From NCBI GenBank assembly GCA_963674835.2, contig CAXXKC010000001.1:868001-932000 (forward strand): a DNA stretch of 64,000 bases, in the 5' to 3' direction. Positions 53,729 to 62,427 of the stretch are shown piece after piece. The notes beneath the pieces were generated by a model. The model did not search any database. It saw nothing but the letters and a program-made list of their open reading frames with translations, and was not told where the DNA came from. The translations under genes were made by a program, and so were the position numbers. How positions within the stretch are numbered: position 1 is the first letter of the stretch; each line of letters starts with the position of its first letter. Origin of the DNA: G963674835 sp963674835. GTDB lineage: Bacteria; Planctomycetota; Planctomycetia; Pirellulales; Thermoguttaceae.

Positions 53729-54366
53729 GTCGAACAATCGGTCGAGGGATGAATGTCGTATTCCTGCCGCAGCCGCGGTCCTAGAACTGCCGGGTCCTGC
53801 TCGGGAACCCAGGTCATGTTCGTGACGGCATCCAGCGGACGAAGGTTGGGATCCGGATTGCGGTGGCACTCCAGGCACCAGCCCATGCTCAGCTTCTTCA
53901 CCTGGCGCACCTGTTCCATCGTGTCGACGCGGCCGTGACAGGAAATGCAGCCGACGCCGCGGGTAACGTGTGCACTGTGATTGAAATAGACGTAGTCGGG
54001 CAGATCGTGCACTTTCACCCAAGGAATCGGCTTGCCCGTCGCGTAGCTTTCCCGGACCAATGCCAGCTTGGGGCTATCGGTGGCGATCCGCTCGTGGCAA
54101 TTCATGCAAACGCTCGTCGGGGGCAGGGCGGCGAAAGCGGCCTTGTCGACGGTCGTGTGGCAATAGCGGCAGTCGATCCCCAACTGGCCGACATGCAAGG
54201 CGTGGCTGTATGGCAACGGCTGTTCCGGCATGTAGCCCACATTGATCGTCGCGGGCGAGCCGCCATAGTAAACCACGGCGACGAGGTAGATCGGGACAAG
54301 TGCGAGGACCACGGTCGCCAGAGGGCGAATTCGATTCAGCCACTGGGGAAAGATCGGTCCCGTCAT
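53716..54366 (-). CDS. actA: Alternative complex III subunit ActA, pentaheme cytochrome c
   Basis: A 216-residue membrane-anchored cytochrome with one N-terminal helix (about 15-35) and five heme motifs: CRYCH, CMNCH, CISCH, CLECH and CSTCH at the very C-terminus. ActA collects electrons from the other subunits and passes them to the monoheme ActE or the oxidase. It is the first gene of the ACIII-caa3 operon, with 400 bp of non-coding DNA before it. Confidence 0.95.
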   Translation of the reverse strand: MTGPIFPQWLNRIRPLATVVLALVPIYLVAVVYYGGSPATINVGYMPEQPLPYSHALHVGQLGIDCRYCHTTVDKAAFAALPPTSVCMNCHERIATDSPKLALVRESYATGKPIPWVKVHDLPDYVYFNHSAHVTRGVGCISCHGRVDTMEQVRQVKKLSMGWCLECHRNPDPNLRPLDAVTNMTWVPEQDPAVLGPRLRQEYDIHPSTDCSTCHR

Positions 54367-54766
54367 GCGTAGTCCTGCAATTGCCCGCCGGTCACCCCGG
54401 TTTCGTCCGCCACCAGCAAAGACCGCGCTGTACCGCGCGTGCCTGCCCAGAACAGGTCGAATTGTCGCTTCGACCGATATATCGATGTATCGGCTGGCGC
54501 CGTGTCACGCCGTAGTCGCACACAACCCGATTGGATACAAATTTTAGCCACAGGATATGTCGGGAAAAGCCTTATGGCCACCCGCAAATCTTGCACTACG
54601 GGGCCTCATGTCCGCTACCCCCATTTCTGCAGAACAGAAACTGAAGAGACACGAGGGGTTCTCCCGGGGGCCTGGCAAGTTTCCAGATGGCCGACAATCT
54701 GTCGCACGCGACGAAATATTCCACACTCAGTGAGTGGACATTCGTGAATATCGCACGGTGCAGACG
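54367..54766. other. Intergenic region upstream of the respiratory operon
   Basis: This stretch must carry the promoter of the long minus-strand ACIII-caa3 operon and the end of the upstream coiled-coil gene. I could not find a near-consensus sigma-70 promoter. The most AT-rich patch is around 54530-54550 (TGGATACAAATTTTAGCC on the plus strand), where a -10 box TAAAAT exists on the minus strand with no good -35. CACTCA-GT-GAGTG near 54724 is a short hairpin. There is no supported gene here. Confidence 0.5.
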
Positions 54767-55597
54767 CTACAGCTTTGGTCCGGACGTTTCGACAGGCTTG
54801 TCCTCCGGTACGACCGACAAGCCGCCCGACGCGCGCAGTTCGATGCGATACCGCTTGCCCGGTATGAGCTTGATCGACGGCGCCTCGCCATGAGCGGCGC
54901 GGACTCCAGCCTTATCGGCCTCGGCCGGGCTGTTGGCGTATACCCAGAACCGCTCCCAGAGCTGCCGTTCGAAGTCCGAAGGCTTGCCGCCGCTGCGATA
55001 GGCCACCGGTTGGGCGCCGGCTTCGTCGAGTTGGAATCCCTCCTTGGGCTGCTGTTTCTCCCCGAAAAGACGGCGAAACAGGCAAACCGACGTCGACCGC
55101 AGCGGATCTCCCGACTCGACCGCCTTGTCGCTGAACTTGACCACCCAGGCGTCGATGTAAAGCAGATCGCCCGACACGGTGAACACGCGAGGCTTCTCCA
55201 ACGGCTGCCCTTGTTCGTTCACCTCGACAAAGCTGAACTTGGTGACCAGATCCCCGGCCTCGGCCGAACCCTGCTGAGCAAGGACGTCGATTTCGGCCAC
55301 ACGATGATCCACCGTGAGCAACTTGATGGCCGTCTCCAGGCGTTGGACTTTCTGGCGGCTTTCCGCCAATTGCTTACCCAGTTGATCGACTTCCTGCTGT
55401 TTGTGCTGGAGCTTGTCCGTGAGCCCGCGGACTTGCGCCTGCTGATCGGCCAGTCTTGCCTGTGTCTCTTCGATGGCCCATTTGTCGGCGTAGTACGATC
55501 GCAAGCCGAGCCAGCCGCCAATTCCCAGCAAACTAACGACAACCAGCGCCAGGATAAGGCCCAAGAAGTTGTTCAGCGCACCAAGTAGCTTGAACAC
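54767..55597 (-). CDS. Membrane-anchored coiled-coil protein
   Basis: A 276-residue protein of unknown family. It has one N-terminal helix (GLILALVVVSLLGIGGWLGL), then about 70 residues of heptad-like coiled coil (ETQARLADQQAQVRGLTDKL, QHKQQEVDQLGKQLAES) and a beta-rich C-terminal domain. The GTG start at 55597 has AGGGGA seven or eight bases upstream; a TTG at 55615 that overlaps the yceH stop is less likely. It is downstream of yceH by 14 bp, so the two are likely one transcript. No function is proposed. Confidence 0.7.
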   Translation of the reverse strand: MFKLLGALNNFLGLILALVVVSLLGIGGWLGLRSYYADKWAIEETQARLADQQAQVRGLTDKLQHKQQEVDQLGKQLAESRQKVQRLETAIKLLTVDHRVAEIDVLAQQGSAEAGDLVTKFSFVEVNEQGQPLEKPRVFTVSGDLLYIDAWVVKFSDKAVESGDPLRSTSVCLFRRLFGEKQQPKEGFQLDEAGAQPVAYRSGGKPSDFERQLWERFWVYANSPAEADKAGVRAAHGEAPSIKLIPGKRYRIELRASGGLSVVPEDKPVETSGPKL

Positions 55598-55611
55598 GTG
55601 GCGTTCCCCTA

Positions 55612-56388
55612 TCAAGCTCCCAGATCTTCCCGCAGACGGCGAAACTCGGTATCGGTCTGCTCCAAAGCCGCGGCCACACTTGCCAATTCGTCCCTCAATT
55701 CGGCCAGTTCCGACCGCAGCGCTGCCACCTCGTCGCGAAGGGACTGCATGGCCCCGCCATCGGCGGCCGCCACCACACTGCTCACATGGCTCGTCGCCGC
55801 GCGCGGTTCCCCGCCCGAGGCCGCGCGACCCGCGCCAAACCGCGACTTCAGCTTTTCCAACTCGGCCTCGGGATACAACGCGTGGGTCACTACGTGGCCG
55901 CGTCCTTCCGGCGTCAACGGCAAGATCAAGCCTTTGCTCTTCAGCGAATTCAGGATCGGGCGCAGGGCAGTCAGATCGGCGATCGGCTCCATTCGCGAGG
56001 CCCGTCCGCGCAGCTCGCCTTCGGTTTGCGGGCCGCGAAGCAGAAGCTCGGCCATGACCGCCATTTCCACCTTCTCGACGCCAAGCCAGTCGTACAGGTA
56101 GTGGCGGTACTTGGTTACACGCCCCACGCCTTCGACCATTCCCACCGCTCCCATGTGGCGAAGCCGGTCGAGCGCTGCCTCCACGTCGTCCGGCTCCAAC
56201 TCCATCATAGGATCGCGATTACTCTTCTGATTGCTGGCGGTGACTACGGCGCTGAGCGACATGGGATAAGCGCTGGGCGTGGTCTTGGCCTTCTCGACCA
56301 GCACGCCCGCCACGCGACGCTCAATCGCCGACAGCGGCTGCCAGCGCGGAGCGGGTTGTTCGCCTTGCGAGGCCAGTTCGTCGGTCAT
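55612..56388 (-). CDS. yceH: YceH family protein (DUF480)
   Basis: A 258-residue cytoplasmic protein of the YceH family, which has two winged-helix-like domains and no established function. Family signatures are PLSAIERRVAGVLVEKAKTT, the SLSAVVTASNQKSNRDP segment, AEL.LRGPQTEGELRGRASRM and RVTKYRHYL. The last 50 or so residues are an added coiled coil (LRDEVAALRSELAELRDELA). The ATG at 56388 has AAGGA about eight bases upstream. A helicase gene ends 235 bp upstream. Confidence 0.9.
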   Translation of the reverse strand: MTDELASQGEQPAPRWQPLSAIERRVAGVLVEKAKTTPSAYPMSLSAVVTASNQKSNRDPMMELEPDDVEAALDRLRHMGAVGMVEGVGRVTKYRHYLYDWLGVEKVEMAVMAELLLRGPQTEGELRGRASRMEPIADLTALRPILNSLKSKGLILPLTPEGRGHVVTHALYPEAELEKLKSRFGAGRAASGGEPRAATSHVSSVVAAADGGAMQSLRDEVAALRSELAELRDELASVAAALEQTDTEFRRLREDLGA

Positions 56389-56508
56389 GTTTCGTCCTTG
56401 GTCAGCCACGGAGAGCCCCTCCGAGCACTTCCAAGACTCAGGGCGGTTGCCGCATGGGATAGGCTCTCCGACGATTCACGCGGCATACCTCTGCCGCCAC
56501 GCATTGTT

Positions 56509-56536
56509 TTAATACTGGGCGAAAGGGTTTGTGTAA
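56509..56536 (-). promoter_or_regulatory. Candidate yceH promoter
   Basis: On the minus strand TTACAC (56531-56536) and TATTAA (56509-56514) are separated by 16 bp, about 120 bp upstream of the yceH start. The match is fair, not strong. Confidence 0.35.
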
Positions 56537-56622
56537 ATGTCACCCCCCGGAATTGGGCCCTTCCGATGTCCGAGCAGCTCGCCGTCGCGGCCGCGGCGTG
56601 TGGCGCCGTATTGCCCATGCGT

Positions 56623-58857
56623 TCACGACGACTTCACCGGCCGCAGGGAGCTTTGGGCGATGACCAACTTCATACGTCCGATCGGCGGCGAGAATTCGAC
56701 CGTCGCCATGCGGCTCGCGCCGTTTCCGCTAAGCGCGAGGATATGTCCCAGTCCGTGTGCCGGGTGACGAACCAACATGCCTTGGCGAAACTCGTCCGGG
56801 TCGGTCGGCGTGGAAACGCCGCCATTGGCCATTTCGGCGGCCGTGGTCAGATGTGCGATCGCAGGAACCCGCCCACGGCGCGCCGGTGGTTCCGGGGCGG
56901 CCGGTGCTTGGTAGTGAGGATCGCTCCACACCGTTGCCAACTCCCGGCGATCCATCTCGCCTCGCGGCAGTTCCATAAGGAACGGGCTGGGAACGGTCAT
57001 ATTGCGCTGCCCGCGGAAATCGCGGTAGGCCGCCAGGCTGATTTGTAGTTCCTCTTGCGCCCGCGTGATGCCGACGAACATCAGCCGCCGCTCTTCTTCC
57101 AGCGCGTCGGGCCATTCCCGGCTGCGCTCGTGCGGCAGCAGGCCTTGCTCCACCGCCACCAGGTAGACCACGGGAAACTCGAGCCCCTTCGAGGCGTGCA
57201 GCGTCATCAGCGTCACGCGATCATTCTCGACCTCCCAGTCATCGGTGTCATTGACTAGGCTGGTCTCTTCGAGGAATTCCTCCAAGGGCCGCTCGCCCGA
57301 GCATCGTTCGTCGAACTCCCGGGCGACGGTGAGCAGCTCTTCGATGTTCGCCAGTCGCTGCTGATCCTCTTCATTGTCGCTCTGCTCATGCTGGCGTTTG
57401 TATTCCGATTCGGCGAGCACGTTGCCCAGTATTTCCTCGACTGGCCCTGCCGCCACGGCCATCAGCCGATCGAGCATGGCGACGAACTTGGCCACCTTCT
57501 CCGCGGGCCTCTTGCCGAGAGCCTCGATCTGAGCGCTCTGCCGTGCCGCCTCGACCAGCGACAGCCCTCGTTGGGCCGCGTATTGCGTGAGCCGCTCGAC
57601 GGTCGTTTTGCCAATCCCCCGGGCCGGCGTGTTGATCGTGTGCAACAGGGCCAGATCGTCGCGAGGATTGTTCAGCAGGCGGAGGTACGCCAGTACGTCT
57701 CGGATCTCGCGACGCTGGAAGAACTCCACGCCATGGACCAACTGATAAGGCACCCCCTGCTCGCGCAGCGCCAGCTCAAACTCGCGCGACAGGGCGTTGA
57801 TCCGATAGAAGATGGCGTGGTCGCGGGGACGCCGCCGGCCATTGCGAACGTCGGCGGCGATCCGCGCGGCGATGTCCTGCGCTTCCTCCTTGTGGTTCGC
57901 ATACGTCGCCAAACGGACCGGCGAGCCGTCGGCATTATCGGTGTACAGGTCCTTCTTCTTCCGGCGGACGTTGTGAGCGATCAGCTCCGCTGCCACCTTC
58001 AAAATGCGCTTGGTGCTGCGGTAGTTCTGCTCCAAACGTACGACGTGCACATCGGGAAAGTCTCTCTCGAATTCCAGGATGTTGTTCAAATTGGCGCCGC
58101 GCCAGCCGTAGATCGACTGATCCGGGTCGCCTGTGACGGCCAGGTTCGGACGGTCGATCGACAGCGACCTTGCGATGGCGTACTGGGCCAGGTTCGTGTC
58201 CTGATACTCGTCGACCAGAATGTACCGATAACGCTCGTCGAGACTGGCCCGCAACTCGGGGTTGTCGCTGAGCAATGCGGTCACGTGCAGCAGCAGGTCG
58301 TCGAAGTCGACCGCGTTGGAGCGGAGTAGGTGTTCTTGATAGGCCGGATAGACGCGCGCGACCAGCGTACCGAGAGGGCTGCCGGGACGCGGTTCGTACT
58401 TCTCCGGCGTGACGAGGTTGTTCTTCGCCCAACTGATGGCCGTCATCAGCTTATCCGGCGTGAAATGGGCCAGATCGACCTTGAGGCGGGCGATGACTCG
58501 CCGCAGCGCGCGGGCGGCATCGTCAGCATCGTATATTGTGTAATTTCCCTCAAGACCTACAAATGACGCATATTTACGCAGAAGTCGGGCACAGAATCGA
58601 TGGTAGGTGCTCAGCCAAACCGACTGGCTTGGCGCGAGTTGCTGCACCCGGACCCTCATTTCTTCGGCCGCCTTGTTGGTGAACGTCAGCGCGAGGATAT
58701 GTCGGCCATCGATGCCCGAGGCCAGCAAGTGGGCGATGCGATGGGTGACCACGCGCGTCTTGCCGCTTCCAGGGCCGGCCAGGATCAGCAGCGGTCCATC
58801 GACATGCTGTACGGCCTCACGTTGTGCAGCCGTAAGTCCTTGAAGCAATGGGTCCAA
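56623..58857 (-). CDS. UvrD/PcrA-type ATP-dependent DNA helicase
   Basis: A 744-residue superfamily 1A helicase. All motifs are present: Walker A AGPGSGKT (27-34), VDEYQDTN (motif II), VTGDPDQSIYGWRGA (III), LEQNYRSTKRIL (IV), VTLMTLHASKGLEFPVV (V) and RRLMFVGITRAQEEL (VI). It unwinds DNA 3' to 5' in repair and replication restart. The C-terminal 120 residues carry a linker and a Tudor-like end. The start is a TTG at 58857 with AAGGA eight bases upstream, giving LDPLLQGLTAAQREAV as N-terminus; a TTG at 58893 is an alternative. The name PcrA or UvrD is not settled by sequence alone. Confidence 0.93.
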   Translation of the reverse strand: MDPLLQGLTAAQREAVQHVDGPLLILAGPGSGKTRVVTHRIAHLLASGIDGRHILALTFTNKAAEEMRVRVQQLAPSQSVWLSTYHRFCARLLRKYASFVGLEGNYTIYDADDAARALRRVIARLKVDLAHFTPDKLMTAISWAKNNLVTPEKYEPRPGSPLGTLVARVYPAYQEHLLRSNAVDFDDLLLHVTALLSDNPELRASLDERYRYILVDEYQDTNLAQYAIARSLSIDRPNLAVTGDPDQSIYGWRGANLNNILEFERDFPDVHVVRLEQNYRSTKRILKVAAELIAHNVRRKKKDLYTDNADGSPVRLATYANHKEEAQDIAARIAADVRNGRRRPRDHAIFYRINALSREFELALREQGVPYQLVHGVEFFQRREIRDVLAYLRLLNNPRDDLALLHTINTPARGIGKTTVERLTQYAAQRGLSLVEAARQSAQIEALGKRPAEKVAKFVAMLDRLMAVAAGPVEEILGNVLAESEYKRQHEQSDNEEDQQRLANIEELLTVAREFDERCSGERPLEEFLEETSLVNDTDDWEVENDRVTLMTLHASKGLEFPVVYLVAVEQGLLPHERSREWPDALEEERRLMFVGITRAQEELQISLAAYRDFRGQRNMTVPSPFLMELPRGEMDRRELATVWSDPHYQAPAAPEPPARRGRVPAIAHLTTAAEMANGGVSTPTDPDEFRQGMLVRHPAHGLGHILALSGNGASRMATVEFSPPIGRMKLVIAQSSLRPVKSS

Positions 58858-59291
58858 CGATCGATTCCTTGCCAGCCGGCAGCGGCCCGCCAAGGTCCCA
58901 CACTGGGACGCGGGACGGTCCGTGAGATCTCTGGGATGTCACAAACTGTCCAGTATACGAATCGTGGCCCACATTGGCACAACCCCCTCGGTACAACACC
59001 TCCCGCCGCTACGTGGGTTTGCATCGACACGAGGCAACTGGGGCAGGAGGGGTGGCAACAACTGACACCCCAAGATTCGCGGCCTGCCACCCGGCGACGA
59101 ATTGTCGGAGTCCCGCAGCGAGGCGGCCACTCGTCGGCCAATGACTGCCCCAGGGAAAAACTGGGTGGTTTGGGGCGGGCCGTACTATCCAATTGCAGCG
59201 ATCCTGGTATACTGTTGCAAGATCGGCGGGGGATACCCGCCAGACGCGGCGCGGGGCCGCAGACCAGACGGATTTGGTAGGGAGGGAACCC
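58858..59291. other. Divergent promoter region, helicase and alpha-CTD genes
   Basis: This 434-bp region separates a minus-strand helicase gene and a plus-strand alpha-CTD gene. A TATACT (-10) on the minus strand at 58952-58957 could serve the helicase but has a poor -35. On the plus strand the TGG-TATACT box at 59205-59213 probably serves the alpha-CTD gene. No coding frame in it is credible. Confidence 0.45.
59205..59213 (+). promoter_or_regulatory. Extended -10 promoter of alpha-CTD gene
   Basis: TATACT (59208-59213) is preceded by TG one base upstream, giving an extended -10 element. The start of transcription would be near 59220, about 70 bases before the ATG. No good -35 hexamer is present, as often with extended -10 promoters. 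Confidence 0.45.
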
Positions 59292-59582
59292 ATGAAGACC
59301 CGTATTCCATTGAGCACGGTTGACAACGAAGCGCAAGTCCTCAAAGACAGGCTGGAGATGAGCACGGCCGAGATCGGACTCTCGGTCCGTACAACGAATT
59401 GCCTGGAAGAGCGTGGGATATTCACGGTCCAGGATCTTCTCAATTGCACGCCGGACGAACTGCTGGGTATTTCCAACTTCGGCGAGAAGACGTTGGAGGA
59501 AGTCTACAAGGCTTTGCACGGCATCGGCTTCCAGCGGAGGCCGAAGCAGCAAGTGGTGGCTGAAACCGTTCGGGTGGGTTAA
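59292..59582 (+). CDS. Orphan RNA polymerase alpha C-terminal-domain protein
   Basis: A 96-residue stand-alone protein homologous to the RNA polymerase alpha-subunit C-terminal domain. The segment LSVRTTNCLEERGIFTVQDL and the following NFGEKTLEEVYKAL line up with the E. coli domain. By that alignment the residues for minor-groove DNA contact (R265, N268, C269, G296, K298, E302) are conserved, with Thr for Ser299. The rest of the alpha subunit (dimerisation domain) is missing. A strong GGAGGG site is upstream of the ATG. It ends nine bases before the DUF3592 gene and so leads that cassette. It may compete with or replace the polymerase alpha-CTD at UP elements. Confidence 0.75.
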   Translation: MKTRIPLSTVDNEAQVLKDRLEMSTAEIGLSVRTTNCLEERGIFTVQDLLNCTPDELLGISNFGEKTLEEVYKALHGIGFQRRPKQQVVAETVRVG

Positions 59583-59591
59583 GACGTCACG

Positions 59592-60905
59592 TTGACTCGC
59601 AGTTTCCGGATCTTCGACAAGAAACGTGGCAATCGTCGCACCGGCTCGCGCAAGCTGGGTGCTGCCGGGGAAGCTCTGTTCTTTGCGGTCTTCCTTCTGC
59701 TGGGTTGTGCGGGTCTCGTCGCCTTGACGAGCACACTCGTCATTCCCGAATGGCGCGCCAATCACGAGTTCATTCCGTGCCGTTGCACGGTAGCCGACAA
59801 GCGCGTCGCGCAGACTGAGCGTGAAGGCTCTCTCGTCTACCGGCCGGAGATCGAGATCCAGTATCGCATCGACGATGAGAGTTACGTCGCCTGGACCTAC
59901 GACGTGCAAACCGTACGCGGCAACGGCTACACTTCGGACAAGGCCGCGGCGGAGCAGATCCTCAACCGGTTCGACACCGGGCAGCAGTACACCTGCTGGT
60001 ACGACCCGCTGAGCCCCAGCACGGCCATCCTGGTGCGCGGCACGAGTTGGTGGGTCTGGTTGGCGTTTGTGGTTCCCATCTCGTTCGTCATCATCGGCGG
60101 CGGAGGCGTGACCTACAGCGCGGTCAGTTGGGGCCGCTCCGAAGAACGCCGCGCAGCGCTGGTTCAGCGGGCGGCAAGCATCGATTTGTTCGATCCCGAC
60201 GGACGCGCGGGCAACGGCTATCCCAACATTCCCGCAAGCGACAACATCACCAACAGCCCCGGCACGCGGCTGAAGTTCCGCCTGCCCGTAGGCGTTTCCC
60301 CCGCCCTGGCGCTGAGCGCGGTGCTCGTTGCCTGCATCCTCTGGAACGGGATCGTCGGCGTGGCGGCCACGATCGCGATCCGCAGTCATCTCGACCACCA
60401 ACCCGACTGGGTTCTGACCGCCTGCGTCATACCGTTTGCATTGGTGGGCGTGGCTATGATCTACTATTTCGTGCGCCAGCTGCTGGTGGCGACCGGCATC
60501 GGGCCGACGCTGGTGGAGATCTCCGACCACCCGCTCAATCCCGGGCGGCGGTACGGCGTGTTCCTGTCGCAGGCCGGCCGGTTGCACGTGAACGAATTGG
60601 AAATGCTGCTGGTATGCGAGGAGGAAGCGACCTTCCGTCACGGCACCGACACTCGGACGGAAACTCGCCGTACGTTCCAGCAGCCCGTGTTTCACACAGA
60701 GCAATTCGAGATCCATCGCGGCCTGCCGTTCGAAACGACGTGCGAACTGGCAATCCCCGACGGGGCGATGCACTCCTTCAAGTCGGAACACAACGAAGTC
60801 AATTGGAAGATTGTTGTCAAAGGAGCGGTAGCGGGATGGCCCGATTACGAGCGGTCTTTTCCGGTGATCGTACGGCCCGACTGCAACGGGAACCACGACC
60901 GATGA
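59592..60905 (+). CDS. DUF3592 membrane protein with arrestin-like C-terminus
   Basis: A 437-residue membrane protein. Helices are seen at about residues 25-50, 155-180, 235-255 and 275-295. Between the first two lies a DUF3592 domain (about 58-150; CTVADKRV, PEIEIQYRIDDESYVAW, the CWYDPLSP segment). The C-terminal 120 residues read as a beta-sandwich of the arrestin/Spo0M type (TCELAIPDGAMHSFKSEHNE, then NWKIVVKGAVAGWPDYE). The start is a TTG at 59592 with no strong ribosome site, only nine bases after the alpha-CTD stop. Its stop overlaps the next ATG (ATGA). Function unknown. Confidence 0.7.
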   Translation: MTRSFRIFDKKRGNRRTGSRKLGAAGEALFFAVFLLLGCAGLVALTSTLVIPEWRANHEFIPCRCTVADKRVAQTEREGSLVYRPEIEIQYRIDDESYVAWTYDVQTVRGNGYTSDKAAAEQILNRFDTGQQYTCWYDPLSPSTAILVRGTSWWVWLAFVVPISFVIIGGGGVTYSAVSWGRSEERRAALVQRAASIDLFDPDGRAGNGYPNIPASDNITNSPGTRLKFRLPVGVSPALALSAVLVACILWNGIVGVAATIAIRSHLDHQPDWVLTACVIPFALVGVAMIYYFVRQLLVATGIGPTLVEISDHPLNPGRRYGVFLSQAGRLHVNELEMLLVCEEEATFRHGTDTRTETRRTFQQPVFHTEQFEIHRGLPFETTCELAIPDGAMHSFKSEHNEVNWKIVVKGAVAGWPDYERSFPVIVRPDCNGNHDR

Positions 60906-61303
60906 CCGAGCCAACGGTCACGATCCATTTGGACGACAACGGACGGGCGCGTCGCCCCGGCGAAACGCTGGCCGGCGAGTACCGCCTGAATGCTGTTTCG
61001 CCCGACGAGATCCGGGCTATCGAAGTTTCCGTGCTGTGGTGTACCGACGGCAAAGGCGACAACGACATGGCGGTCCACTATTTTCGCCGCCTATCCGACG
61101 ACGACGACGGACCGGCCGACCTACGCCGCGCGGGTCGTTTTTCCACCGCGCTGCCGAACAGCCCGCTGAGCTACGACGGGGCGCTGATCAAACTTGGCTG
61201 GAGCGTGCGCGTTCGGGCCTTCCTGACGTCTGGCAAGGAGTTGTTTGCAGAGCAGCCGTTTCGACTGGGTTGCGTTCCTGCAGTGAGGGAAGAGACAACG
61301 TGA
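60902..61303 (+). CDS. Small arrestin-like protein of the cassette
   Basis: A 133-residue protein with an arrestin-like pattern: VTIHLDDNGRARRPGETLAG, the EIRAIEVSVLWCTDGKGDND segment and a final WSVRVRAFLTSGKELFAEQP. It has no signal peptide and no membrane helix. The ATG overlaps the stop of the DUF3592 gene, and its own TGA overlaps the GTG of the ATPase gene. The coupling on both sides means the three products are made together and probably bind each other. The family is unrecognised. Confidence 0.68.
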   Translation: MTEPTVTIHLDDNGRARRPGETLAGEYRLNAVSPDEIRAIEVSVLWCTDGKGDNDMAVHYFRRLSDDDDGPADLRRAGRFSTALPNSPLSYDGALIKLGWSVRVRAFLTSGKELFAEQPFRLGCVPAVREETT

Positions 61304-61920
61304 CGTCGCAGACCGATTCCGCCCGCTGCGACAACCCTTTCTCCACGCGGCACGTCCGCCCGGGTGCTTTGCCATTCCACTTTCCGCCGGGAGAAAGCGT
61401 CGCGGCCATCCTGCAGCGATTCCAGTCGTTCGGATGGCGAGGCCAGATCGTCGGGTCTCACGGCAGCGGCAAATCGACCCTCTTGGCGTCGCTGTTGCCG
61501 GTAATCGAACGTGCCGGCAGTCCCGTCCGCGCGATCGCTCTGCACGATGGTCAACGGCGCCTCCCGCAGGCATTCCTGCGCAACCCGAATCTCGCGTCTG
61601 GCACCGTCCTGGTCATCGACGGCTACGAGCAGCTCTCCTACTGGAGCCGCCTACGGTTGCGTCGCCTTTGTCGGCGTCGCGGACTGGGGCTTCTCGTGAC
61701 AGCGCACAGCGACGTCGGCCTTCCGTCGGTGTTCGAAACGGCCGTCGACGTGACTTTGGCGCAGCATTTGGTGGCGCAATTGCTTGACCCGAAAGACACG
61801 TCGCTCTTTGGCCCGCAGGAAATTGCCGCGCGATTCACTTCCCACGAGGGAAATATTCGCGAGGTACTGTTTGACCTGTACGATCTCTATCAGCAGCGGC
61901 GCCGAGGCGAGAATGCATAG
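61300..61920 (+). CDS. Small P-loop ATPase of the cassette
   Basis: A 206-residue cytoplasmic protein with Walker A GSHGSGKST (52-60) and Walker B TVLVIDGYEQ (102-111). A sensor-like T-A-H-S follows (GLLVTAHSD). It lacks the ABC signature LSGGQ, so it is closer to simple AAA-type ATPases. The GTG start overlaps the preceding stop (GTGA), with GAGGGA nine bases upstream. A role in loading or releasing the two arrestin-like proteins is possible by association only. No other domain is seen. Confidence 0.72.
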   Translation: MTSQTDSARCDNPFSTRHVRPGALPFHFPPGESVAAILQRFQSFGWRGQIVGSHGSGKSTLLASLLPVIERAGSPVRAIALHDGQRRLPQAFLRNPNLASGTVLVIDGYEQLSYWSRLRLRRLCRRRGLGLLVTAHSDVGLPSVFETAVDVTLAQHLVAQLLDPKDTSLFGPQEIAARFTSHEGNIREVLFDLYDLYQQRRRGENA

Positions 61921-62427
61921 ATGGCGTCGACTTCACGTTCCAGCCGGTTGAAGCCACTGCTCCCAGGCAGGTTCCCTTCCTTTTACACCGGATGAGTGCC
62001 AGACCGACGTCGTTACGGCTGCTGGCTTGCTGACGCATGGGGGAGCAGTCGCCGGTTCGGAATCCTCACTCGAGTCTCGCGCCAAAGACTCTCGGCACTA
62101 CCGGCAGAGATTGCACGATTTTCAGCTGGAAAACGCTTTCCAGACCACGTTTGTGGCGGGGCCGCGTTGGCGTTGAAACCGAGGTTGGGACCGCACTGAT
62201 CGGAGAAGAATCGGCCGTGTAACTTGAGTTTGCTGCAACGTTCCGTCAAAATGGCATGCGTTGTCACCCGGCGTGTTTCCGGGCCGCGTCTCCGCGGGAA
62301 ACCCTGCATGGACGTACCAAGCCGCTGTTGTTGTCTCGATGTGCCAATGCCGGATCAGCCCCGTCCAAATGGCCCACATGGAGCAGTTGGACCCAATGGG
62401 TCGCCACCCTCAAGCCAAGAAAACGAT
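61921..62427. other. Non-coding stretch between ATPase cassette and GxGYxYP gene
   Basis: The 507 bp between the ATPase gene and the next gene show no supported gene. Short minus-strand frames (62013-62309 and others) have no family pattern. A small hairpin GACCC-AAT-GGGTC lies at 62390-62402, shortly before the next start codon. No promoter match is good enough to report. Confidence 0.45.

Noticed and set aside
58785..60914. 709-codon minus-strand frame
   Set aside because: It lies opposite the alpha-CTD and DUF3592 genes and part of the helicase promoter; all motifs are on the other strand or frame.
62055..62085. GGTTCGGAATCC resembling a tRNA T-arm
   Set aside because: It has an extra G in the loop and no matching acceptor or anticodon stems around it.
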